Assembly: GCA_029718625.1 (NCBI GenBank)
Contig: CM056391.1
Location: 7,169,465 to 7,233,464, forward strand
Source: Synaphobranchus kaupii
Taxonomy: Eukaryota; Chordata; Actinopteri; Anguilliformes; Synaphobranchidae
Reading direction: 5' to 3'
Length of the DNA stretch: 64,000 bases
How positions within the stretch are numbered: position 1 is the first letter of the stretch; each line of letters starts with the position of its first letter. The notes below the pieces were generated by a model. The model searched no databases, had not been told where the DNA came from, and was given only the letters and a program-made list of their open reading frames with translations. This document shows, piece after piece, positions 23,629 through 34,639 of the stretch. The position numbers were made by a program, and so were the translations under genes.

Positions 23629-24255
23629 TGTTTCACGGTTAGGCCCTATTAGTCAATCCATCAGTGCAAGTTAACGTAACAGGACCCAAGAGACTAACAG
23701 CTGCTTAAGCCATCCATGTTAGTTTGGGGAACAGAAACATCCCAGTCCTAAAATACGTTCCTTTACAGGTTATGCAGTACTGGTCAGTGACCAAGGCTTT
23801 CTGCAGTGGTGTTATTTTACTTCCAATATAAACAGGGGAAACCTAAACAGACCCACTGGCCCTATAAGAAAGGTATTAAGGCCCGTTTATAGCCTGTAAT
23901 ATGAAGTGTGCTGGTCCTGTAGCAGGCTCTTAAAACAGGGGGAAGATAGCCATGCATCTGCTGGGGAAGAGAGATTTAATACGCGGCCAGAGGAAGCCTG
24001 ACATAGCTCTGCTGTGCCCTGATCTCACTACCTGTACAGTGTTGGTTATGAAAACATGCTGCCCACTTTCTACCGGCTGAGCAGGGGAGGAAGTGGGTAC
24101 CGTGACCCTGGCCGTAGGTTTGTCCTTACCTCTGTGTCCCTCGGTAACAAACAAAGCTCCAGCTGTAGCAAACTTGTAACTCTGCGCACCGCACTCTCGC
24201 GGCACATTGGAGATATAGGGGACCTCTCCATTCTCGCGACGGTGCAAGTTGTTTA
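23111..24255. other. intergenic sequence left of the giant element
   Basis: Contains a poly-C/CT tract at 23559-23628. No gene is recognised. Confidence 0.5.
24253..24255. repeat. putative 3 bp target-site duplication (TTA), left
   Basis: TTA directly precedes the CTGCGG tip and is repeated after the CCGCAG tip at 44211-44213. Three bases alone are weak evidence. Confidence 0.5.
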
Positions 24256-24660
24256 CTGCGGTCAAGCTATCACGGGTTCGGAAAAAGACGGTCAAGCTAT
24301 CACGGCTTAAAATATACGTTCGCAAATATACTAGAGATTACGTCGGAAACGCGGTCACGTGCCCTGCGTTAGCTGTAAATGAAATTGCTCAGAGAGAAGC
24401 AGCGAGGATTGTACAACGTAGAATTTTTGCCTTTTTTTCTTTATTTCGCAGAATTTTAAACGTTTACACAATTATCACAATTATGCTTTCAATTACAATT
24501 TCAAGGAAACTATATAGGCTACTACGATGTTTTGTAATACATGAGCAACAGTGTTGGTATGAATTGCAGGTTACATATGAAAACTAATATTTTAAAGCAT
24601 TTAACTCCAACAAATCAAAGGGATTGTACAAATCAACACATAAATCTAGTTTATGTCTAG
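24256..24660 (+). repeat. left terminal inverted repeat, unique part
   Basis: Starts CTGCGGTCAAGCTATC. It matches the reverse complement of 43791-44210 along its length, with substitutions and several indels. Shared landmarks are AAATTGCTCAGAGAGAAGCA, CTACGATGTTTTGTAATACA and GCAGGTTACATATGAAAACT. Confidence 0.88.
24259..24305 (+). promoter_or_regulatory. duplicated 17 bp terminal motif, possible transposase site (left)
   Basis: CGGTCAAGCTATCACGG occurs at 24259-24275 and 24289-24305, 30 bases apart. The other end of the element has the same arrangement, inverted. A repeated subterminal motif kept at both ends suggests a protein-binding site; this is inference. Confidence 0.55.
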
Positions 24661-27600
24661 TGAATATCAGAAAATTTTATGGTGGGGATTTTTAATAATT
24701 AAGCATCAAAGTTGGTACAGTTTGCTATGTGAAGAGAAAACCGCTATGGGTACCATATTGGAGGCCCTATAACTTGATCAAATCAAAAAGTTTGTTCAGA
24801 AAAACACTATTACCATATACTAGATGTGCTATAGTCTATCCACAGTGAATCACAGAAAAAGTTGTTGTGGGGATTTTTAATAATTAAGAATCAAAGTTGG
24901 TACAGTTTGCTATGTGAAGGGAAAACCGCTATGGGTACCATATTGGAGGCCCTATAACTTGATCAAATCAAAAAGGTTGTTCAAAAAAACACTATTACCA
25001 TATACTAGATGTGCTATAGTCTATGTACAGTGAATCACAGAAAAAGTTGTTGTGGGGATTTTTAATAATTAAGCATCAAAGTTGGAACAGTTTGCGATTT
25101 GAAGGGGGAAACCCGCTATGGGTACCATATTGGAGGCCCTATAACTTGATCAAATCAAAAAGTTTGTTCAGAAAAACACTATTACCATATACTAGATGTG
25201 CGATAGTCTCTCCACAGTGAATCACAGAAAAAGTTGTTGTGGGAATTTTTAATAATTAAGTATCAAAGTTGGAACAGTTTGCGATTTGAAGGGGGAAACC
25301 CGCTATGGGTACCATATTGGAGGCCCTATAACTTGATCAAATCAAAAAGTTTGTTCAAAAAAACACTATCACCATATACTAGATGTGCTATAGTCTATGT
25401 ACAGTGAATCACAGAAAATGTTGTTGTGGGGATTTTTAATAATTAAGCATCAAAGTTGGTACAGTTTGCGATTTGAAGGGAAAACCGCTATGGGTACCAT
25501 ATTGGAGGCCCTATAACTTGATCAAATCAAAAAGTTTGTTCAGAAAAACACTATTACCATATACTAGATGTGCTATAGTCTCTCCACAGTGAATCACAGA
25601 AAAAGTTGTTGTGGGGATTTTTAATAATTAAGCATCAAAGTTGGTACAGTTTGCGATTTGAAGGGAAAACCGCTATGGGTACCATATTGGAGGCCCTATA
25701 ATTTGATCAAATCAAAAAGTTTGTTCAGAAAACCACTATTACCATATACTAGATGTGCTATAGTCTATGTACAGTGAATCACAGAAAAAGTTGTTGTGGG
25801 GATTTTTAATAATTAAGCATCAAAGTTGGTACAGTTTGCGATTTGAAGGGAAAACCGCTATGGGTACCATATTGGAGGCCCTATAACTTGATCAAATCAA
25901 AAGGTTTGTTCAGAAAAACACTATTACCATATACTAGATGTGCTATAGTCTCTCCACAGTGAATCACAGAAAAAGTTGTTGTGGGGATTTTTAATAATTA
26001 AGCATCAAAGTTGGTACAGTTTGCGATTTGAAGGGAAAACCGCTATGGGTACCATATTGGAGGCCCTATAACTTGATCAAATCAAAAAGTTTGTTCAGAA
26101 AAACACTATTACCATATACTAGATGTGCTATAGTCTATGTACAGTGAATCACAGAAAAAGTTGTTGTGGGGATTTTTAATAATTAAGCATCAAATTTGGT
26201 ACAGTTTGCGATTTGAAGGGAAAACCGCTATGGGTACCATATTGGAGGCCCTATAACTTGATCAAATCAAAAAGTTTGTTCAGAAAAACACTATTACCAT
26301 ATACTAGATGTGCTATAGTCTCTCCACAGTGAATCACAGAAAAGGTTGTTGTGGGGATTTTTAATAATTAAGCATCAAAGTTGGTACAGTTTGCGATTTG
26401 AAGGGAAAACCGCTATGGGTACCATATTGGAGGCCCTATATTTTGATCAAATCAAAAAGTTTGTTCAGAAAACCACTATTACCATATACTAGATGTGCTA
26501 TAGTCTATGTACAGTGAATCACAGAAAAAGTTGTTGTGGGGATTTTTAATAATTAAGAATCAAAGTTGGTACAGTTTGCTATGTGAAGGGAAAACCGCTA
26601 TGGGTACCATATTGGAGGCCCTATAACTTGATCAAATCAAAAAGTTTGTTCAGAAAAACACTATTACCATATACTAGATGTGCTATAGTCTTTCCACAGT
26701 GAATCACAGAAAAAGTTGTTGTGGGGATTTTTAATAATTAAGAATCAAAGTTGGTACAGTTTGCTATGTGAAGGGAAAACCGCTATGGGTACCATATTGG
26801 AGGCCCTATAACTTGATCAAATCAAAAAGGTTGTTCAAAAAAACACTATTACCATATACTAGATGTGCTATAGTCTATGTACAGTGAATCACAGAAAAAG
26901 TTGTTGTGGGGATTTTTAATAATTAAGCATCAAAGTTGGAACAGTTTGCGATTTGAAGGGGGAAACCCGCTATGGGTACCATATTGGAGGCCCTATAACT
27001 TGATCAAATCAAAAAGTTTGTTCAGAAAAACACTATTACCATATACTAGATGTGCGATAGTCTCTCCACAGTGAATCACAGAAAAAGTTGTTGTGGGAAT
27101 TTTTAATAATTAAGCATCAAAGTTGGAACAGTTTGCGATTTGAAGGGGGAAACCCGCTATGGGTACCATATTGGAGGCCCTATAACTTGATCAAATCAAA
27201 AAGTTTGTTCAAAAAAACACTATCACCATATACTAGATGTCCTATAGTCTATGTACAGTGAATCACAGAAAATGTTGTTGTGGGGATTTTTAATAATTAA
27301 GCATCAAAGTTGGTACAGTTTGCGATTTGAAGGGAAAACCGCTATGGGTACCATATTGGAGGCCCTATAACTTGATCAAATCAAAAAGTTTGTTCAGAAA
27401 AACACTATTACCATATACTAGATGTGCTATAGTCTATGTACAGTGAATCACAGAAAAAGTTGTTGTGGGGATTTTTAATAATTAAGCATCAAATTTGGTA
27501 CAGTTTGCGATTTGAAGGGAAAACCGCTATGGGTACCATATTGGAGGCCCTATAACTTGATCAAATCAAAAAGTTTGTTCAGAAAAACACTATTACCATA

Positions 27601-30600
27601 TACTAGATGTGCTATAGTCTCTCCACAGTGAATCACAGAAAAAGTTGTTGTGGGGATTTTTAATAATTAAGCATCAAAGTTGGTACAGTTTGCGATTTGA
27701 AGGGAAAACCGCTATGGGTACCATATTGGAGGCCCTATATTTTGATCAAATCAAAAAGTTTGTTCAGAAAACCACTATTACCATATACTAGATGTGCTAT
27801 AGTCTATGTACAGTGAATCACAGAAAAAGTTGTTGTGGGGATTTTTAATAATTAAGAATCAAAGTTGGTACAGTTTGCTATGTGAAGGGAAAACCGCTAT
27901 GGGTACCATATTGGAGGCCCTATAACTTGATCAAATCAAAAAGTTTGTTCAGAAAAACACTATTACCATATACTAGATGTGCTATAGTCTTTCCACAGTG
28001 AATCACAGAAAAAGTTGTTGTGGGGATTTTTAATAATTAAGAATCAAAGTTGGTACAGTTTGCTATGTGAAGGGAAAACCGCTATGGGTACCATATTGGA
28101 GGCCCTATAACTTGATCAAATCAAAAAGGTTGTTCAAAAAAACACTATTACCATATACTAGATGTGCTATAGTCTATGTACAGTGAATCACAGAAAAAGT
28201 TGTTGTGGGGATTTTTAATAATTAAGCATCAAAGTTGGAACAGTTTGCGATTTGAAGGGGGAAACCCGCTATGGGTACCATATTGGAGGCCCTATAACTT
28301 GATGAAATCAAAAAGTTTGTTCAAAAAAACACTATCACCATATACTAGATGTGCTATAGTCTATGTACAGTGAATCACAGAAAATGTTGTTGTGGGGATT
28401 TTTAATAATTAAGCATCAAAGTTGGTACAGTTTGCGATTTGAAGGGAAAACCGCTATGGGTACCATATTGGAGGCCCTATAACTTGATCAAATCAAAAAG
28501 TTTGTTCAGAAAAACACTATTACCATATACTAGATGTGCTATAGTCTCTCCACAGTGAATCACAGAAAAAGTTGTTGTGGGGATTTTTAATAATTAAGCA
28601 TCAAAGTTGGTACAGTTTGCGATTTGAAGGGAAAACCGCTATGGGTACCATATTGGAGGCCCTATAATTTGATCAAATCAAAAAGTTTGTTCAGAAAACC
28701 ACTATTACCATATACTAGATGTGCTATAGTCTATGTACAGTGAATCACAGAAAAAGTTGTTGTGGGGATTTTTAATAATTAAGCATCAAAGTTGGTACAG
28801 TTTGCGATTTGAAGGGAAAACCGCTATGGGTACCATATTGGAGGCCCTATAACTTGATCAAATCAAAAGGTTTGTTCAGAAAAACACTATTACCATATAC
28901 TAGATGTGCTATAGTCTCTCCACAGTGAATCACAGAAAAAGTTGTTGTGGGGATTTTTAATAATTAAGCATCAAAGTTGGTACAGTTTGCGATTTGAAGG
29001 GAAAACCGCTATGGGTACCATATTGGAGGCCCTATAACTTGATCAAATCAAAAAGTTTGTTCAGAAAAACACTATTACCATATACTAGATGTGCTATAGT
29101 CTATGTACAGTGAATCACAGAAAAAGTTGTTGTGGGGATTTTTAATAATTAAGCATCAAATTTGGTACAGTTTGCGATTTGAAGGGAAAACCGCTATGGG
29201 TACCATATTGGAGGCCCTATAACTTGATCAAATCAAAAAGTTTGTTCAGAAAAACACTATTACCATATACTAGATGTGCTATAGTCTCTCCACAGTGAAT
29301 CACAGAAAAAGTTGTTGTGGGGATTTTTAATAATTAAGCATCAAAGTTGGTACAGTTTGCGATTTGAAGGGAAAACCGCTATGGGTACCATATTGGAGGC
29401 CCTATATTTTGATCAAATCAAAAAGTTTGTTCAGAAAACCACTATTACCATATACTAGATGTGCTATAGTCTATGTACAGTGAATCACAGAAAAAGTTGT
29501 TGTGGGGATTTTTAATAATTAAGAATCAAAGTTGGTACAGTTTGCTATGTGAAGGGAAAACCGCTATGGGTACCATATTGGAGGCCCTATAACTTGATCA
29601 AATCAAAAAGTTTGTTCAGAAAAACAATATTACCATATACTAGATGTGCTATAGTCTTTCCACAGTGAATCACAGAAAAAGTTGTTGTGGGGATTTTTAA
29701 TAATTAAGAATCAAAGTTGGTACAGTTTGCTATGTGAAGGGAAAACCGCTATGGGTACCATATTGGAGGCCCTATAACTTGATCAAATTAAAAAGTTTGT
29801 TCAAAAAAACACTATTACCATATACTAGATGTGCTATAGTCTCTCCACAGTGAATCACAGAAAAAGTTGTTGTGGGGATTTTTAATAATTAAGCATCAAA
29901 GTTGGTACAGTTTGCTATGTGAAGGGAAAACCGCTATGGGTACCATATTGGAGGCCCTATAACTTGATCAAATTAAAAAGTTTGTTCAAAAAAACACTAT
30001 TACCATATACTAGATGTGCTATAGTCTCTCCACAGTGAATCACAGAAAAAGTTGTTGTGGGGATTTTTAATAATTAAGCATCAAAGTTGGTACAGTTTGC
30101 GATTTGAAGGGAAAACCGCTATGGGTACCATATTGGAGGCCCTATAACTTGATCAAATCAAAAAGTTTGTTCAGAAAAACACTATTACCATATACTAGAT
30201 GTGCTATAGTCTCTCCACAGTGAATCACAGAAAAAGTTGTTGTGGGGATTTTTAATAATTAAGAATCAAAGTTGGTACAGTTTGCTATGTGAAGGGAAAA
30301 CCGCTATGGGTACCATATTGGAGGCCCTATAACTTGATCAAATCAAAAACTTTGTTCAGAAAAACACTATTACCATATACTAGATGTGCTATAGTCTTTC
30401 CACAGTGAATCACAGAAAAAGTTGTTGTGGGGATTTTTAATAATTAAGAATCAAAGTTGGTACAGTTTGCTATGTGAAGGGAAAACCGCTATGGGTACCA
30501 TATTGGAGGCCCTATAACTTGATCAAATTAAAAAGTTTGTTAAAAAAAACACTATTACCATATACTAGATGTGCTATAGTCTCTCCACAGTGAATCACAG

Positions 30601-30900
30601 AAAAAGTTGTTGTGGGGATTTTTAATAATTAAGCATCAAAGTTGGTACAGTTTGCGATTTGAAGGGAAAACCGCTATGGGTACCATATTGGAGGCCCTAT
30701 AACTTGATCAAATCAAAAAGTTTGTTCAAAAAAACACTATTACCATATACTAGATGTGCTATAGTCTCTCCACAGTGAATCACAGAAAAAGTTGTTGTGG
30801 GAATTTTTAATAATTAAGCATCAAATTTGGTACAGTTTGCGATTTGAAGGGGGAAAACCGCTATGGGTACCATATTGGAGATACTATAACACCAAATCAA
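24661..30900 (+). repeat. ~186 bp satellite array, left arm, about 33 copies
   Basis: Units of 185-187 bp contain GGATTTTTAATAATTAAGCA, GCTATGGGTACCATATTGGA and GGCCCTATAACTTGATCAAA. Blocks of units recur: the variant unit at 25023 returns at 26877 (10 units later) and 28176 (7 units later). A 65-codon frame exists in some units but is broken in most, so it is not a gene. Confidence 0.97.
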
Positions 30901-31198
30901 AAGGTAATCCCATAATAAATGAGCATCAATATTGCTACCTATTGCTGTTTACAGGTAGAAACTGGGTACCACTTTTCAGTTAATGTTACCACAATGTTAC
31001 ACCAACAGAGGTGTTTTCAAAACAGCACTACTAGCATGTGATAGGTGTGTCCTAGTGTAATGAAACTCGAAATCGGATTTTTACATGAACTTTTTAATAA
31101 ATCAACATCAAAATTGGTACCTTTACTTTGTACAAAAGAAAACTGGTAAGTGTACCACCAAAAAGCATTAAAAAAATTATAAAAACAAAACATGCAAC
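30901..31198. repeat. diverged satellite relics at the inner edge of the left arm
   Basis: Recognisable but strongly altered unit pieces appear (AAATCAACATCAAAATTGGTACC near 31096-31120 resembles the ATTAAGCATCAAAGTTGGTACAG core). They may be the oldest copies, no longer homogenised with the array. Confidence 0.6.
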
Positions 31199-31396
31199 TG
31201 TAGTGCTGGAGGACGGAGGACAGAGGCAACTTCACGGATACTTCACTTTATTAGCTAAAAACAACACACACTAAAACCGACAGGTACAACTTGAATGTAG
31301 CAGCAATGACAATACTTCCTGTGCAACACACTTATATATCCCCCTAACCCCACCCACAGTTCCGGGGTGAATTTGTTACCCCTAGTGTTCACCACA
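31199..31396 (-). repeat. Gypsy 3' LTR
   Basis: 198 bp, TG...CA; pairs with 35383-35580 with only a handful of substitutions. Confidence 0.93.
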
Positions 31397-31411
31397 TGAG
31401 CCCCCCCAGAA
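31397..31411 (-). other. Gypsy polypurine tract candidate
   Basis: On the minus strand a run of seven G followed by CTCA stands directly before the 3' LTR. Confidence 0.6.
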
Positions 31412-31430
31412 TTCGCCCTAATAAACAAAA

Positions 31431-32804
31431 TCAACGTGGCATGGAGGGCGGATGGCCCGGCCGCAACGACTCCGGGAGGAGGGGCGGGGAAAACAGCAGG
31501 AGTGCAAACGGTCTCCTCCTGTCGGACGGGGCGGGGGGCAACGGAGACGGGGGGGGGGAAGTGAGGGGGGAGGGAGGAGGCTGGCCCGGGGGGCGGCCCC
31601 GGCGAGGAGGCATGGCCAAGTCCACTGGTTGATCCAAGTCCAGGTGTGCGGGTTCAACGCGGTCCACCGAAACATGCTCAGGCTTACCGCCGATGTCCAC
31701 TACCAGGTGCTTGGCCCCGTGCTCCAGGACCCGAAACGGGCCGTCGTACGGGGGCTGCAGTGGGCTGCGGTGCGCGTCGCGGCGGATGAATACATAACCC
31801 GCCGACCGCAGGCCTGGGGGCACCTGGGATGCAGGGACGCCATGCTGAGTCGTGGGGACAGGGGCGAAGACCTTGGTGCTGTCCAGCAGGGAGGCACGTT
31901 GTGCCACAGCAAACCAGGGGTCCGTCGTGTTGGGTATGAACTCCCCGGGGACCCGCAGCGGCTGCCCGTAGACCAGCTCGGCCGAGGAGGACTGGAGGTC
32001 TTCCTTGGGGGCCGTCCGGAGTCCGAGCGTGACCCACGGAAGTTTGTCGAGCCAGTTGCCGTCCGTCAGGTTGGCTCGGAGGGCGGCCTTCATGGACCGA
32101 TGGAAACGTTCGCACAGGCCGTTGGCCTGGGGGTGGTAGGCGGTGGTACGGTGGAGTTTAACCCCCAAGCCCTCCGCCACGGTGCTCCACAGCTCCGAAG
32201 TGAACTGCGGGCCACGGTCAGAGGAGAGGTCAGATGGAGTGCCAAACCGGACAACCCACGTCCCGATGAACGCCCGGGCCAGGTCAGCGGCCGTCATCGA
32301 GGAGAGGGGGACCGCCTCTGGCCAGCGGGTTGTCCTGTCCACCATGGTGAAGAGGTAGGTGTAGCTGTGGGATGGAGGCAGGGGACCCACCAGGTCGACG
32401 TGCACATGGTCGAACCTCCGCTCGGGCACGGAGAAACGCTCCAGGGGTGCTTTGATATGGCGGTGGACCTTGGTGCGCTGGCAGGCTGTGCACGCGTCGA
32501 CCCAGGCTCTCACATCCTTTTTGAGCCCGTGCCACACAAACTTCGCCGCCACTAGCCGCACCGACGGCTTCCTGCCCAGGTGAGACAGACCATGCACCGC
32601 CTCGAACACGGGGTGCCTCCAGCTGACAGGAACCACCGGCCGAGGTGGACCTGAGGAAATGTCACACAGGAGCGTGGCCCCCGAGTCGCCGAAAGCTACC
32701 GCCTCCAGGTGCAGCCCTGTATCCGCCGATTTGAGGGTCTGGATGCTGGGGTCGGTGGCCTGGTCCGCGGCCATGCGAGAGTTGTCCAAGACCAGCTGGA
32801 CCAC
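31431..32804 (-). CDS. Gypsy integrase, 457-codon frame
   Basis: It carries the HHCC zinc-binding motif (His71, His75, Cys105, Cys108) and the DDE core (Asp137 in HVDLVGPL, Asp196 in SSDRGPQF, Glu232 in NGLCERFH). The spacing of 35 residues between the last two is canonical. The C-terminus is Pro-rich. It lies -1 relative to the RT/RNase H frame, and the overlap has no obvious slippery site, so an indel is the simplest reading. The Met at 32804 is internal and probably not a true start. Confidence 0.9.
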   Translation of the reverse strand: MVQLVLDNSRMAADQATDPSIQTLKSADTGLHLEAVAFGDSGATLLCDISSGPPRPVVPVSWRHPVFEAVHGLSHLGRKPSVRLVAAKFVWHGLKKDVRAWVDACTACQRTKVHRHIKAPLERFSVPERRFDHVHVDLVGPLPPSHSYTYLFTMVDRTTRWPEAVPLSSMTAADLARAFIGTWVVRFGTPSDLSSDRGPQFTSELWSTVAEGLGVKLHRTTAYHPQANGLCERFHRSMKAALRANLTDGNWLDKLPWVTLGLRTAPKEDLQSSSAELVYGQPLRVPGEFIPNTTDPWFAVAQRASLLDSTKVFAPVPTTQHGVPASQVPPGLRSAGYVFIRRDAHRSPLQPPYDGPFRVLEHGAKHLVVDIGGKPEHVSVDRVEPAHLDLDQPVDLAMPPRRGRPPGQPPPSPLTSPPPSPLPPAPSDRRRPFALLLFSPPLLPESLRPGHPPSMPR

Positions 32805-34639
32805 TCCGCTCTGGAGAGGCAGTCAGCAACCAGGTTGGCCTTACCCGCCACGTGCTGGATGTCCGTGGTGAATTCAGAGATGAAGGAGAGCTGCCGCTGC
32901 TGGCGGGTGGACCACGGTTCCGCTGCTTTGGACATAGCGAATGTGAGGGGCTTATGGTCCACAAAGGCAGTAAAGTTGCGGCCCTCCAGTAAAAACCGGA
33001 AGTGTCTGATGGCGAGCCACAGACCGAGGAGCTCCCTGTCAAAGGTGCTGTACTTGCGCTCGCCGGGTGACAGCTGGCGGCTGAAGAAGGCGAGGGGCTG
33101 CCAGGCACCTCCCACCCATTGTTCATACACCGCACCAACGGCGTAGTCGGAAGCGTCAGTGGTGATGGCTATGGGCGCTGTGTGCGAGGGGTGGGCCAAC
33201 ATGGCTGCCTGGGCCAGCGCAGCTTTGGTGTCTTTAAAGGCCCCCTCCCGCTCCGCGGTCCACTCGATAGTCTGGTTGGGGGTCTTGCCCTTTAGAGCCC
33301 CGTACAGTGGTTGCAGGACGTGAGCGGCCCGAGGGATGAAGCGATGGTAGAAGGTCACCATCCCAATGAACTCCCTCAGCGACCGGACTGTGAGGGGGCG
33401 TGGGAAGGCAGCGACCACTTCCACCTTCGAGGGGAGGGGGGCAGCCCCCTCACACGTGACGCGGTGTCCGAGGAAGTCGATGGTGTCCAGCCTGAACAGA
33501 CACTTCGCCCAGTTGACGATCAGGCCGTGCGGGCTGAGCCGCGCGAAGAGGGCCCGGAGATGAGACAGGTGCTCCCCCTCGGTGGCGCTAGCGATGAGAA
33601 TGTCATCCAGGTAGACAAAGATGAAGGGGAGGTCCCGAAGCACAGAGTCCATCAGCCGCTGAAAAGACTGAGCAGCGTTTCTCAGTCCAAACGGCATCCT
33701 CAGAAACTCGAAAAGTCCAAAGGGTGTAATGACCGCCGTCTTGGGGATGTCCGGGGGATGCACAGGCACCTGACGGTACCCGCGCACCAGGTCCACTTTA
33801 GAGAAAACCCGCTTACCCGACAGGTGTACTGAAAAGTCCTGAATGTGTGGGACTGGGTAGCGGTCGGGCGTGGTCGCATCGTTGAGGCGGCGGTAGTCCC
33901 CGCATGGCCGCCACCCGCCACCAGGCTTGGCGACGATGTGGAGGGGTGAAGCCCAAGGGCTGTCCAAGCGGCGGACGATGCCCACCTGCTCCATATGCGC
34001 GAACTCCGCCTCGGCGACGGCCAGCTTGACGGGGTCGAGGCGCCTGGCCCTGGCGTAGACCGGGGGCCCCTTAGTGCCGATGTGGTGCTCCACCCCGTGT
34101 TTCGAGGTGGGCGCAGAGAAGGTGGGCTGGGTGAGGTCAGGGAATTCGGCCAATAGACGAAGGTACTGGTTCTCCTCCGAGAGTGAGCTAGACAGCCCGC
34201 TATAGACGGCCTCCCCGCGGGTGCATGCGAAGGAGGTGAAAGTCTGTGCGTCGACCAGGCGGTTGTTCATCATGTCCACTAATAGTCCATGGGCGCACAG
34301 AAAGTCTGCACCGAGCAGGGGGAAAGCGATGGACGCAATGATGATGAAGTCCCAAACAAACCGTTGACCCCCGAAACATAACTCCACTGACCGCATGCCG
34401 TAGGAGTGGATGGGGCTGCCGTCAGTGGTCGCCAACTGCGGCCCTTGCTCCCCACTCATGGTGTCCATCTCTGAAGCGGGGATAACGCTCCTCTGCGCAC
34501 CTGTGTCACAGAGGAACCTGCGGTTGGAGATGGTATCGCGGATGAAAAGCAGCCTGCTGGTGTCGCCAGCGCTCAGGGCCACTACTGAGCGCTGGCCTTC
34601 CCGTTTCCCGCCGGTTTGAAGTCGCAGGGGGAACGGCAC
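32696..34639 (-). CDS. Gypsy pol: protease, reverse transcriptase, RNase H
   Basis: The open frame of 647 codons overlaps the gag end and is probably entered by -1 frameshifting, so the Met at 34639 need not be a start. The protease motif DTGA is at about residues 45-48. RT follows with VDLVRGYRQVPV (first catalytic Asp near 283), FEFLRMPFGLRNA and YLDD at 343-346. RNase H is at roughly 480-610 (TDASDYAVGAV, FSRQLSPGERKYSTFDRE). All catalytic residues are present. After VADCLSRAEW the frame runs into non-homologous residues, and the homologous continuation lies in the integrase frame. Confidence 0.92.
   Translation of the reverse strand: MPFPLRLQTGGKREGQRSVVALSAGDTSRLLFIRDTISNRRFLCDTGAQRSVIPASEMDTMSGEQGPQLATTDGSPIHSYGMRSVELCFGGQRFVWDFIIIASIAFPLLGADFLCAHGLLVDMMNNRLVDAQTFTSFACTRGEAVYSGLSSSLSEENQYLRLLAEFPDLTQPTFSAPTSKHGVEHHIGTKGPPVYARARRLDPVKLAVAEAEFAHMEQVGIVRRLDSPWASPLHIVAKPGGGWRPCGDYRRLNDATTPDRYPVPHIQDFSVHLSGKRVFSKVDLVRGYRQVPVHPPDIPKTAVITPFGLFEFLRMPFGLRNAAQSFQRLMDSVLRDLPFIFVYLDDILIASATEGEHLSHLRALFARLSPHGLIVNWAKCLFRLDTIDFLGHRVTCEGAAPLPSKVEVVAAFPRPLTVRSLREFIGMVTFYHRFIPRAAHVLQPLYGALKGKTPNQTIEWTAEREGAFKDTKAALAQAAMLAHPSHTAPIAITTDASDYAVGAVYEQWVGGAWQPLAFFSRQLSPGERKYSTFDRELLGLWLAIRHFRFLLEGRNFTAFVDHKPLTFAMSKAAEPWSTRQQRQLSFISEFTTDIQHVAGKANLVADCLSRAEWSSWSWTTLAWPRTRPPTPASRPSNRRIQGCTWRR
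34565..34609 (-). promoter_or_regulatory. -1 ribosomal frameshift signal at the gag/pol junction
   Basis: On the minus strand the heptamer G GGA AAC (34609-34603) sits in the correct X XXY YYZ register of the gag frame. A 6-base spacer follows. Then comes a perfect 12 bp G/C-rich stem (GCCAGCGCTCAG with CTGAGCGCTGGC) around an 8-base loop that begins with the gag stop codon. The pol frame is -1 relative to gag. All three elements of a classical signal are thus present. Function is inferred, not shown. Confidence 0.88.

Noticed and set aside
24661..30900. Recurring 65-codon frames in the satellite, on both arms
   Set aside because: Present only in some units and broken by indels in others; a by-product of the 186 bp repeat.
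31452..32555. 367-codon + strand frame inside the Gypsy element
   Set aside because: Antisense shadow of the integrase frame with no recognisable domain.
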